A DNA stretch of 8,872 bases from Amylibacter sp. (GCA_030625465.1 DAOUQS010000066.1:1-8872); one strand, 5' to 3'. Counted from the first letter of the stretch, positions 1 to 6,996 are shown. Made by a program: numbers and translations. Notes: generated by a model not told the origin, from the letters alone.

Positions 1-116
1 AATGGATAACGCGCCAGACGCGCCTCGACCTCTGCCAGCTTTGCAGCATCCAGATAATCCGGCATTTGAATGCGCTCTTTTGCGCGCCAAGTTGATTTTG
101 TCCAAGCCGATGTCAT
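1..116 (-). CDS. Class II DAHP synthase (3-deoxy-7-phosphoheptulonate synthase), N-terminal fragment
   Basis: Reading the minus strand from an ATG at 116-114 gives 38 residues that stay open to the window edge. They begin MTSAWTKSTWRAKERIQMPD and continue with YLDAAKLAEVEARLARYP. The pattern W-[ST]-x-x-[SD]-W-R-x-K-x-x-x-Q-M-P-x-Y, followed by a short helix ending in RYP, is the familiar N-terminus of plant/bacterial-type class II DAHP synthases (often named aroG or aroF in alphaproteobacteria). That enzyme condenses phosphoenolpyruvate with erythrose 4-phosphate in the cytoplasm, the first step of the shikimate pathway. A GGAG Shine-Dalgarno (complement of 124-127) lies 7 bases before the ATG and supports this start. 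The catalytic barrel lies outside the window, so activity cannot be assessed. The assignment rests on a short but distinctive stretch. Confidence 0.85.
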   Translation of the reverse strand, partial: MTSAWTKSTWRAKERIQMPDYLDAAKLAEVEARLARYP

Positions 117-323
117 GGCCGTTCTCCATTTCAAAACATTCGAAGAGCACTCTTAAAACAAAACCTTACAGGTTTCTAGGGCTTGTTTCCGGCCTTATCA
201 CCGTAAATTCCCAGAATAATTAGCACATAAGACAGAAACACTTGCTTGCAAAACAAGTTTTTGATCAACCTATCATAATAGTTTTCGCGGCAACTGATTC
301 GCCGCCTCTTTTGGATATATGCC
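117..323. other. Divergent intergenic region between DAHP synthase and the GlxA-type regulator
   Basis: This gap is AT-richer than its flanks and must carry the promoters of both divergent genes. A CATAAT at 274-279 is an acceptable -10-like element for the plus-strand regulator, but no convincing -35 lies at the right distance. On the minus strand TTGCAA (complement of 246-251) is followed 16 bases later by TATGTG, a weak promoter candidate for the DAHP synthase. No tryptophan- or tyrosine-rich leader peptide or attenuator-like hairpin pair was seen ahead of the DAHP synthase. Confidence 0.4.
236..262. promoter_or_regulatory. Imperfect inverted repeat, possible operator
   Basis: ACTTG at 240-244 and CAAGT at 254-258 are inverted copies separated by 9 bases. 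After one mismatched pair the arms extend through AAA (236-238) and TTT (260-262). It lies about 60 to 90 bases upstream of the regulator start, where an autoregulatory or regulator-binding site could sit. The match is short and AT-rich, so chance is a real alternative. Confidence 0.25.
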
Positions 324-1298
324 ATGCCAACGGTTGACACCTCTGCACCCACAAGGAACTTCGTGTTCTTGCTGCTGGATCAGTTTTCATTGATCGCATT
401 CACAACCGCGATTGAACCCCTGCGACTGGCCAACAGATACCAGAATAAAACCTGCTACACATGGACACTTGTCAGCGAAAACGGCGAAACAGCGATCAGT
501 TCCAACGGCATAGAAGTCAAAACCGACAAGGGTTTAACCGAATTAAACCGCAATGACGTTATATTCGTTTGCGGCGGGTTGAATATCAAACAAAACACCA
601 CAAAGCCGATCTTGAACTGGCTGCGGCGCGAAACCCGCAAGGGCCTGTCAGTGGGCGGGCTTTGCACCGCATCCTACACCTTGGCAACGGCTGGCTTGTT
701 ACAAGACAAAAAATGCACCATTCACTGGGAAAACTACGACAGTTTTGAAGAAGAGTTTCCGGGCATCGAACTGGTCAGAAGCGTTTTCACCATAGACGGT
801 AACCGTTTTTCAGCCGCAGGCGGTATGGCATCTGTCGATCTGATGTTGAAAATCATATCGAACGACCACGGGCAGGACCTGATCAACTGGGTCGCGGACC
901 AGATGATCTACAACTCCATGCGCACCGAACATGATGAGCCGCGCTTATCCATTCCCACCCGTATCGGGGTGCGCCATCCGAAGCTTTCCAAAGTCATCCA
1001 GATGATGGAAAAGAACATCGAGGAACCGATCTCGCCGTCAATCCTTGCCCGCGATGTCAGCATGTCCACACGCCAGCTGGAACGCCTGTTTCGCCGTTAT
1101 CTGGATCGCTCGCCGAAACGCTACTACATGGAACTACGCCTGCAAAAGGCCCGTAACCTGTTGATGCAAACCGATATGTCGGTGATTAACGTCGCCCTTG
1201 CCTGCGGGTTCTCCAGTCCGTCGCATTTCTCGAAATGTTACCGCACACAATATGAAACCACGCCTTACCGCGAACGGGGAAGCATCCCCGCACAGTAA
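324..1298 (+). CDS. GlxA-family transcriptional regulator (DJ-1/PfpI-like domain plus AraC-type HTH)
   Basis: This 324-residue protein has the full two-part architecture and normal length of GlxA-type regulators. Residues about 10-200 form a class I glutamine amidotransferase-like (DJ-1/PfpI) domain. It includes the nucleophile-elbow motif GGLCTASYTLATAGLL around Cys114 and the following CTIHWE with His134. Residues about 220-316 form a double helix-turn-helix AraC domain with the typical pattern RQLERLFRRYL...SPKRYYMELRL...ARNLL, ending in GFSSPSHFSKCYR. Characterised relatives with this layout (GbdR, CdhR, SouR in Pseudomonas) sense quaternary or N-methyl amines and activate their catabolic genes. 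The dehydrogenase that starts 25 bases downstream fits that role, but the ligand is inferred. The start is the ATG at 324, with a weak GGA 8 bases upstream; the DJ-1 fold begins soon after, so a later start is unlikely. Confidence 0.9.
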   Translation: MPTVDTSAPTRNFVFLLLDQFSLIAFTTAIEPLRLANRYQNKTCYTWTLVSENGETAISSNGIEVKTDKGLTELNRNDVIFVCGGLNIKQNTTKPILNWLRRETRKGLSVGGLCTASYTLATAGLLQDKKCTIHWENYDSFEEEFPGIELVRSVFTIDGNRFSAAGGMASVDLMLKIISNDHGQDLINWVADQMIYNSMRTEHDEPRLSIPTRIGVRHPKLSKVIQMMEKNIEEPISPSILARDVSMSTRQLERLFRRYLDRSPKRYYMELRLQKARNLLMQTDMSVINVALACGFSSPSHFSKCYRTQYETTPYRERGSIPAQ

Positions 1299-1324
1299 GC
1301 ACCTCAAGCATAAGGAACGCACCT

Positions 1325-3739
1325 ATGAAAACTACTACCAAAGTCTGTGTTATCGGGGGCGGCGTAGTTGGCTGTTCCGTGCTTTACCACCTAACCAAAC
1401 TGGGCTGGTCGGATGTGATGCTGGTCGAACGATCCGAGCTGACATCTGGTTCCACATGGCACGCGGCAGGCGGGTTTCACACCCTGAACGGCGACACCAA
1501 TATGGCCGCTTTGCAAGGCTACACCATCCGCCTTTATAAGGAACTTGAAGAACTTACAGGCATGTCTTGCGGCCTGCACCACGTTGGCGGCATCTCTTTG
1601 GCCGACACGCCCGAGCGCATGGATATGATGCTGGCCGAACGCGCCAAGCACCGCTTTATGGGGCTGGACACCGAAATTGTCACGCCCGAAGAGATTAAGA
1701 AACTGTCACCCATCACCAATGTCGACGGCGTCATCGGCGGGCTTTATGACCCGCTTGACGGCCACCTTGATCCATCCGGCACCACACATGCCTACGCCAA
1801 AGGTGCGCGTATGGGGGGTGCTGAAATTGTACTGCATAATCCGGTGATTGAAACCAATCAACGGGCAGACGGCACATGGGATGTGGTCACCAAACTGGGC
1901 ACAATCCACGCCGAACACATCGTCAATGCAGGCGGTCTTTGGGCGCGCGAACTGGGTGCCATGGCCGGTGTCTATCTGCCGTTACACCCGATGGAACACC
2001 AGTATCTGGTCACCGAAGAAACCCCGGAAGTCTATGAGCGCGACACCGAATTGCCCCATGTCATGGACCCGGGCGGTGAAAGTTACCTGCGCCAGGAAGG
2101 GCGCGGCATTTGCATCGGCTTTTACGAACAAAACTGTGATCCGTGGGCCGTGGACGGCACACCGCAGGACTTTGGACACGAGTTGCTGGAAAACAAACTT
2201 GACCGTATCTCGGACAGTATCGAATTTGCCTTCAACCGCTTCCCCGTCCTGCAACGCGCCGGCATCAAAACCATCATCAACGGCCCGTTCACATTCGCCC
2301 CCGACGGCAATCCGCTGGTCGGCCCTGTGCCGGGCTTGCGCAATTACTGGTCTGCTTGCGGTGTTATGGCAGGATTTTCCCAAGGCGGCGGTGTCGGCTT
2401 GTCTTTGGCACAATGGATGATTGAGGGCGAGGCCGAGCGCAACATATACGCCATGGATGTCGCCCGTTTCGGCAAATGGATCACCGCCGATTACACCCGC
2501 CCCAAAGTGGTGGAAAACTACCAACGCCGCTTTTCCGTGTCCTACCCCAACGAAGAATTGCCGGTTGCGCGCAAATGGAACACCACACCGATGTATGACA
2601 CATGGGCAGAACAAGGTGCGGTTTTCGGCGCGCAATTCGGCATGGAAGTGGTCAACTACTTCGCCACCGCTGATGAAGCAGACTATGAAACCCCGGCCTT
2701 CCGCCGTTCGAACGCGTTTGATGCAACAGCACGTGAAGTTATGGCCGTGCGTAATTCCGTCGGCATCAACGAAGTACATAATTTCGGCAAATACCGTGTC
2801 ACAGGCGCAGGTGCGCGGGCATGGCTTGATCACATCATGGCGGGCCGCCTTCCCAAACAGGGCCGCATAACACTGACCCCGATGCTGTCACCAAAAGGCA
2901 AACTACTGGGTGATTTCACCGTATCGTGCCTTGGCGAAACCGAATTCCTGCTGACCGCCTCTTTCGGGATGCAATCCATCCACATGCGCTGGTTTAAACA
3001 ACACGGGACAGATGGCGTTACCGTTGAAAACATCTCGACCAGCCGCATCGGTTTCCAGATTGCAGGCCCCAAAGCACAATCGGTTCTATCCTCTTGCACG
3101 TTGAACGATGTTACTTTTGAAAACTTCAAATTCCTTGATGTACGCGAAGTGCAACTGGGCCGCGTAAAGGCCTTGGTCCAGCGCATCAGCTACACCGGCG
3201 ATCTGGGCTACGAGATTTATGTCGACGCAAAAGACCAACTGGCGCTTTACAAAGTCTTGGCATACACAGGCCGTGGCTACAATATGAAGCCGTTTGGAAT
3301 GCGCGCAATGATGTCCCTGCGACTGGATAAATTCTTTGGCGCATGGAACGCCGAGTTTAGCCCCGATTACATGCCCGCCGAAACCGGCATGGATCGTTTT
3401 ATGGCCTACGACAAACCGGTGAATTACATCGGCAAAGCCGCAGCCCTTGCCGAACGCGACGCAGGCCCTGCCCGCAAGCTGTGCTTCTTCGAGGTGGACG
3501 CCAACGGTGCCGACGTGGTCGCCTATGAGCCGATCTGGCTAAACGACAAGGTCATCGGATTCTGTACCTCAGGTGGATTTTCACATTACACTGGAAAATC
3601 AATCGCTTATGGTTTCATCCCAACCGATGAAATTAAACTCGGCCTTGAAGTCCAGATCGAGATCCTGGGCGAAATGCGCCCGGCAAAACGCATTGAAACC
3701 GCATTGTTTGACCCGGAAAATCAACGCATGCGCGGCTAG
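1325..3739 (+). CDS. FAD-dependent oxidoreductase with GcvT-like C-terminal half (dimethylglycine/sarcosine dehydrogenase family)
   Basis: The 804-residue product has the complete layout of dimethylglycine/sarcosine dehydrogenases. A DAO-type FAD domain starts with the Rossmann motif VIGGGVVG (residues 9-16). It continues with GSTWHAAGG, where His46 sits at the position that carries covalent FAD in characterised relatives. The FAD domain closes near PFTFAPDGNPLVGPVPG (322-338) and GVMAGFSQGGGVG. A linker domain (about 375-430) leads to aminomethyltransferase/GcvT N- and C-terminal domains, seen as YTGDLGYEIY (623-632) and TSGGFSHYTGKSIAYGFIP (748-766). Such enzymes oxidatively demethylate N-methyl amines and pass the one-carbon unit to tetrahydrofolate. 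Which amine is used cannot be read here, since close paralogues differ. AAGGA at 1312-1316 is 8 bases before the ATG. The gene follows its presumed regulator by 25 bases, and its stop overlaps the convergent ZIP gene. Confidence 0.9.
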   Translation: MKTTTKVCVIGGGVVGCSVLYHLTKLGWSDVMLVERSELTSGSTWHAAGGFHTLNGDTNMAALQGYTIRLYKELEELTGMSCGLHHVGGISLADTPERMDMMLAERAKHRFMGLDTEIVTPEEIKKLSPITNVDGVIGGLYDPLDGHLDPSGTTHAYAKGARMGGAEIVLHNPVIETNQRADGTWDVVTKLGTIHAEHIVNAGGLWARELGAMAGVYLPLHPMEHQYLVTEETPEVYERDTELPHVMDPGGESYLRQEGRGICIGFYEQNCDPWAVDGTPQDFGHELLENKLDRISDSIEFAFNRFPVLQRAGIKTIINGPFTFAPDGNPLVGPVPGLRNYWSACGVMAGFSQGGGVGLSLAQWMIEGEAERNIYAMDVARFGKWITADYTRPKVVENYQRRFSVSYPNEELPVARKWNTTPMYDTWAEQGAVFGAQFGMEVVNYFATADEADYETPAFRRSNAFDATAREVMAVRNSVGINEVHNFGKYRVTGAGARAWLDHIMAGRLPKQGRITLTPMLSPKGKLLGDFTVSCLGETEFLLTASFGMQSIHMRWFKQHGTDGVTVENISTSRIGFQIAGPKAQSVLSSCTLNDVTFENFKFLDVREVQLGRVKALVQRISYTGDLGYEIYVDAKDQLALYKVLAYTGRGYNMKPFGMRAMMSLRLDKFFGAWNAEFSPDYMPAETGMDRFMAYDKPVNYIGKAAALAERDAGPARKLCFFEVDANGADVVAYEPIWLNDKVIGFCTSGGFSHYTGKSIAYGFIPTDEIKLGLEVQIEILGEMRPAKRIETALFDPENQRMRG

Positions 3740-4908
3740 ATTTTAACCAAGGCCGCCGTGGCGTACATAAAGATCACACCAACCGCAAGGCCAGCCATAA
3801 CAGCGCGGGTATAGAACACCTCTATTCCCGTGTCATTGCGGCGCATCAAATAGGCCCCGACCTGTATCACAACCTGAAAAATCGCACCCGCCCCAATGGC
3901 CAGCGCGAAAGCTGCCCAATGCGCTGAAAACGCCAAGCTGCCCATCCACATGCCGATAACCGCAGGGCCACCGGCCAGTAATGCCAGCCCGGCAAACGCC
4001 AGCAAAGGCGGGCGTTTTTTCAGGATCGGCGCGGCAATACCAATGCCCTCTGTGATATTATGCAGGGTAAATCCAAGGATCAGATAAGTCCCCAAACCGG
4101 CAGAACCCGCAGCAAAAGCCGCCCCAATGGCCAACCCTTCGCCAAAGTTATGCAGCCCGATGCCAAGTGCTATAAATGTCGCCAACGACATGCCCGACGG
4201 CGCGCCACCCCGCTGACCGACCGCCATCAGGATGAAAAAACTGGTAATCCCGGCCAATACAACCATCACCGGACCTTGGAATATCGCAGCAGCATCCGCC
4301 GCCAACTCAAACGCCTCGCCCACCGTATCGATCAATAAAAACACTAGCAAGCCAACGGTTAGCGCCAGCAAAAAATTCATCCCGTCCCGCCCGACATCGC
4401 GCAGCACCGGGTAGAACATCAGCCCGAAAACAATCGGCAGAACCCCGACAAAAAAACCGATCAGGGCCTGCGCACGCAACTGGCTGGCTGTCACCTTTGG
4501 CGTTGGCACCGCAACCTCTATTTCATGTTCAAAGGTGGTGCCGAAATTGCTGACAACCGTCACCACATGGGCCTCGCCCAGCATCCATGGAAACGGCAGA
4601 TCCAGCCAGACCGCTGACCCGCGCGCGATCTCGCCCTCAGGTGTCTGGGTAAACCGCCAATAGGCCGCGTCCACCTGAACCTGTGCAATAGTCATCGGTT
4701 CAGAACCACCTGCGCGCACCAACAAATGCAGCCCCTCATCGTCCAGAACCGTGCGTTCAAAGGTCAGGTTTTCAACCGCAGGCGCATCACTGCCAAAACC
4801 CTGCAACGGGTCGGCAATAACAAACCACGCAATCGCCGCCGCCAACAGGCTAAGCGGCATCAATAGCCATAAAAGCCGCGACCGTCTGGTGGGGGTATCT
4901 GCATCCAT
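3736..4908 (-). CDS. ZIP-family divalent metal transporter with N-terminal extracytoplasmic domain
   Basis: The 390-residue product carries the two signature ZIP metal-site motifs, HNFGEG (253-258) and HNITEG (283-288), on adjacent transmembrane helices. These supply the histidine and glutamate ligands of the binuclear transport site in characterised ZIPs. Residues 13-32 form a first hydrophobic segment. Residues about 33-145 are a polar, beta-rich stretch with little helix character, predicted to lie outside the cytoplasm. About seven further hydrophobic segments follow from 147 to 388. ZIP proteins move Zn, Fe or Mn ions into the cytoplasm; the substrate here is unknown. The extra N-terminal domain is not part of an ordinary bacterial ZIP. 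The gene begins 3 bases after the stop of the multicopper oxidase, with its ribosome site inside that gene, so the two are almost certainly co-transcribed and coupled. The stop overlaps the convergent dehydrogenase stop. Confidence 0.85.
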   Translation of the reverse strand: MDADTPTRRSRLLWLLMPLSLLAAAIAWFVIADPLQGFGSDAPAVENLTFERTVLDDEGLHLLVRAGGSEPMTIAQVQVDAAYWRFTQTPEGEIARGSAVWLDLPFPWMLGEAHVVTVVSNFGTTFEHEIEVAVPTPKVTASQLRAQALIGFFVGVLPIVFGLMFYPVLRDVGRDGMNFLLALTVGLLVFLLIDTVGEAFELAADAAAIFQGPVMVVLAGITSFFILMAVGQRGGAPSGMSLATFIALGIGLHNFGEGLAIGAAFAAGSAGLGTYLILGFTLHNITEGIGIAAPILKKRPPLLAFAGLALLAGGPAVIGMWMGSLAFSAHWAAFALAIGAGAIFQVVIQVGAYLMRRNDTGIEVFYTRAVMAGLAVGVIFMYATAALVKI

Positions 4909-4911
4909 GCT

Positions 4912-6021
4912 TTAGCCCTCCACCACATCAAAATTCGCCATCCAGCCCAGTTCGGTAAACTCGGCCTGATGGGCGTGAAACATGTATAGGCCCGGTTCGT
5001 GATCGGCGAAACTGAACTCCAGAATGCCGCGTTCTGCCTGACATTGTGTAATAATATCAACAGTTTTCAGCGTCGGTGTCAGTGTGGTTCCCTGATTGTA
5101 ATAATCAAAGAAGTTGGCATGCAGATGGAAAGAATTGATCGGATCAAATTCCACCGTATTGATCAGATAAATCCGTACCGGCTTGCTTTTCAGTACTTTA
5201 ATCGGTTTTTTCACATAGGCAAATGCAACCGTATTTGCGGCATAAAACTCGTTTTCGCCGTCCAGATTGGTGTCAAAAGCATTCATCACCATGACCATTT
5301 CCTGCCAGCCCGCATTTTCAGGCGACCCCAGCAGCCGCGAACGCGCCACGTCTGCATGTTCAGGATGTTTTGCCGGGTCAGGATCAATCACAAAGGCCCC
5401 GTACATGCCCTTGGCCATATGACGGCGCAACGGCAATGCGTGGCAATGATACAGATGACAACCAAAGGGTTTGGCGGTGAACTCATAGGTAAATTCCTCA
5501 CCCGGTCCGATCAACCCCGACGAACCTGCAACACCGTCCATACGGGCGGCGTGAATGCCGTGAAAATGCACCGAGTGCGGGTGCGATCCGTTGTTTTTGA
5601 ACTTAACCCTGATCAGATCGCCTTCCATCGCCCGTAACGCAGGGCCCGGCACCCGCCCGTTATATGTCCATGCCGGATAAAACACCCCGGGTGCAATTTC
5701 AATTTCCTTGTCTTCGGCAATCAATTCGAAACTGCGTAATCTGCGACCATCTGCCAGCATCTTGACCTGCCCTGTATCCCAGTCGGTCAGCATGGCAACC
5801 GGATCAAAACCGTTGACCGCATTATCGACCTCACCCACTGTGATTATACCACCATGCGCGGACATGTGATCGGGCATAGCATCCATTGACGTTTCGGCAG
5901 CCTGATTGCTTTGCCCAATAGCACCGCTTGCATATGCACTACCGGTACCGGCCGCTGCCAGCCCCGCCATAAGCACATTGCGACGACTAACGGGTTCTTT
6001 TCGGGTTTTACTTGCGCTCAC
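4912..6021 (-). CDS. Tat-exported two-domain multicopper oxidase
   Basis: The 369-residue product starts at a GTG with an AAGAGG ribosome site 8 bases upstream. The N-terminus has a twin-arginine signal, SRRNVLMAGLAAAG (12-25), so it should fold in the cytoplasm and act in the periplasm. Two cupredoxin domains follow. Domain 1 has HPHSVHFHG (147-155) and YHCHALPLRRHMAKGMYG (191-208). Domain 2 has FHLH (298-301) and FHAH (348-351). All eight trinuclear-copper histidines are in place (152, 154, 192, 194, 299, 301, 349, 351). One type 1 copper site (His149, Cys193, His201, Met206) sits in domain 1, the type C arrangement of two-domain multicopper oxidases. The enzyme should couple substrate oxidation to reduction of oxygen to water. 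The substrate (Fe, Mn, Cu or organic) is unknown. It is the first gene of the operon with the ZIP transporter. Confidence 0.88.
   Translation of the reverse strand: MSASKTRKEPVSRRNVLMAGLAAAGTGSAYASGAIGQSNQAAETSMDAMPDHMSAHGGIITVGEVDNAVNGFDPVAMLTDWDTGQVKMLADGRRLRSFELIAEDKEIEIAPGVFYPAWTYNGRVPGPALRAMEGDLIRVKFKNNGSHPHSVHFHGIHAARMDGVAGSSGLIGPGEEFTYEFTAKPFGCHLYHCHALPLRRHMAKGMYGAFVIDPDPAKHPEHADVARSRLLGSPENAGWQEMVMVMNAFDTNLDGENEFYAANTVAFAYVKKPIKVLKSKPVRIYLINTVEFDPINSFHLHANFFDYYNQGTTLTPTLKTVDIITQCQAERGILEFSFADHEPGLYMFHAHQAEFTELGWMANFDVVEG
4916..4921 (-). promoter_or_regulatory. Ribosome binding site of the ZIP gene, inside the oxidase 3' end
   Basis: The minus strand reads GGAGGG 7 bases before the ZIP ATG (4908-4906). 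The site lies in the last codons of the multicopper oxidase, whose TAA occupies 4914-4912. This fixes the ZIP start and implies translational coupling. Confidence 0.75.
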
Positions 6022-6029
6022 GGGATTGG

Positions 6030-6035
6030 CCTCTT
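6030..6035 (-). promoter_or_regulatory. Ribosome binding site that selects the GTG start of the multicopper oxidase
   Basis: The minus strand reads AAGAGG 8 bases before the GTG at 6021-6019. The next in-frame ATG (residue 17) falls after the twin arginines and would destroy the Tat signal, so the GTG start is preferred. Confidence 0.65.
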
Positions 6036-6078
6036 GAATTAGGTGGGTTGTTTACGCATATTTATTCACATCACTTGC

Positions 6079-6099
6079 AAATGCGAATGATTTGCATTT
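6079..6099. promoter_or_regulatory. Fur-family (Fur/Mur-like) operator
   Basis: This 21-base site is centred on G6089 and is an inverted repeat in which 9 of 10 base pairs match. Its core is TGCGAATGATTTGCA (6083-6095 plus one flanking base each side), which has the 7-1-7 form of Fur boxes (TGxxAATxATTxxCA). A third half-site, TGCAAA at 6076-6081, precedes it at six-base spacing, as in the extended hexamer arrays bound by Fur dimers. It lies 58 bases upstream of the multicopper oxidase start and about 110 upstream of bdhA, so it could control either or both. Family resemblance is clear; whether Fur, the manganese sensor Mur or another paralogue binds is not determined. Confidence 0.7.
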
Positions 6100-6197
6100 A
6101 CTCCCTTTAGCCGGCGATAACAAGTTTTAATTAATCATCATGGTTGAGGACAATAGGACTTTCATGCCCCGCCTCCCCCACATAAGGTCAAACGAAC

Positions 6198-6202
6198 AGG
6201 AG
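6198..6202 (+). promoter_or_regulatory. Ribosome binding site that fixes the bdhA start
   Basis: AGGAG sits 6 bases before the ATG at 6209. It favours this start over an in-frame ATG at 6140, whose 23-residue extension has no Shine-Dalgarno and precedes the Rossmann strand that normally opens this family. Confidence 0.75.
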
Positions 6203-6208
6203 AATACC

Positions 6209-6991
6209 ATGATACAAGGACGCAACGCCATTATAACCGGTTCCACCAGCGGCATTGGCCGTGGAATTGCACTGAAACTTGCCGCAGATGGCACGCGCGT
6301 GATGATCAACGGCTTCGGCGAAGATACCGACATCGCCGATCTTCTGGCTGAACTGGAAAAACTGTCGGGTAAGAAACCATTCTATTCCCCCGCCGATATG
6401 TCAGACCCCGCCCAGATAGAAGCCATGATGGCGCTGGCCGAAAATGAACTGGGCGACGTTGATATTCTGGTGAACAACGCGGGCATCCAGTTTGTTTCCC
6501 CCATCGAAGACTTCCCCACCGACAAATGGAACCAGATCATCGCAATCAACCTCAGCGCGGCCTTTCACACCACCAAAGCCGTGGTGCCGGGCATGAAATC
6601 ACGCGGCTGGGGGCGTATAATCAACCTGGCCTCGGCCCATTCGCTGGTCGCCTCACCCTATAAATCCGCCTATGTCGCGGCCAAACACGGGATCGCGGGC
6701 CTGACCAAAACCGTCGCCCTTGAAGTTGCTGAACACGGCATCACAGTCAACGCGGTGTCGCCGGGATACGTTCTGACCCCGCTGGTCGAAGCCCAAATCC
6801 CCGCCACCGCAAAAGCACGCGGGATATCCGAAAAGGACGTGATCCAGACCGTCATGCTGTCCAATCAACCCACCCGTAAATTCGTGGAAATCGAAGACGT
6901 TGCCGCCGCAGTCGCGTTCCTGTGTTCAGACACTGCCAAGGGCATCACCGGCAGCAATATGACCGTGGACGGCGGCTGGACCGCGCAGTAA
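6209..6991 (+). CDS. bdhA: 3-hydroxybutyrate dehydrogenase
   Basis: The 260-residue protein is a classical short-chain dehydrogenase of the size usual for BdhA. It has the cofactor motif TGSTSGIG (10-17), NNAG (89-92), Asn114 and the catalytic Ser142, Tyr155 and Lys159. It also keeps the residues known to bind the hydroxybutyrate carboxylate in characterised bacterial enzymes (Gln94, His144, Lys152 and Gln196), and it ends in the typical VDGGWTAQ. It interconverts D-3-hydroxybutyrate and acetoacetate with NAD in the cytoplasm, usually in polyhydroxybutyrate or ketone-body turnover. No PHB genes are adjacent in the window. It diverges from the multicopper oxidase; a weak promoter candidate (TTGCAT 6092-6097, GATAAC 6116-6121) overlaps the Fur-like box. 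Its stop is 5 bases from the convergent gloA stop. Confidence 0.93.
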   Translation: MIQGRNAIITGSTSGIGRGIALKLAADGTRVMINGFGEDTDIADLLAELEKLSGKKPFYSPADMSDPAQIEAMMALAENELGDVDILVNNAGIQFVSPIEDFPTDKWNQIIAINLSAAFHTTKAVVPGMKSRGWGRIINLASAHSLVASPYKSAYVAAKHGIAGLTKTVALEVAEHGITVNAVSPGYVLTPLVEAQIPATAKARGISEKDVIQTVMLSNQPTRKFVEIEDVAAAVAFLCSDTAKGITGSNMTVDGGWTAQ

Positions 6992-6996
6992 CTAGC

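Noticed and set aside
2..223. Plus-strand open frame of 73 codons at the left edge
   Set aside because: Its first half is antisense to the DAHP synthase N-terminus and the rest is AT-rich intergenic DNA with no motif.
1848..2420. Plus-strand open frame of 190 codons in another frame of the dehydrogenase
   Set aside because: Composition rich in Trp, Ser, Pro and Arg is typical of an out-of-frame shadow; the other frame carries a conserved protein throughout.
1982..2833. Long minus-strand open frame of 283 codons inside the dehydrogenase
   Set aside because: It is antisense to an intact, clearly homologous gene, is rich in Cys and His of the kind produced by reading such DNA backwards, and has no recognisable domain.
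4999..5637. Plus-strand open frame of 212 codons opposite the multicopper oxidase
   Set aside because: The minus-strand frame has all copper-binding motifs; this one has no domain and only mirrors it.
4912..6021. Copper nitrite reductase (NirK) as an alternative for the oxidase
   Set aside because: The YHC...H....GM pattern is shared, but the extra His after the Cys and the HxH pairs in both domains build a trinuclear site that NirK lacks.
6140..6208. Upstream start for bdhA adding 23 residues
   Set aside because: No ribosome site at 6140; AGGAG before 6209 and the usual family N-terminus support the later start.
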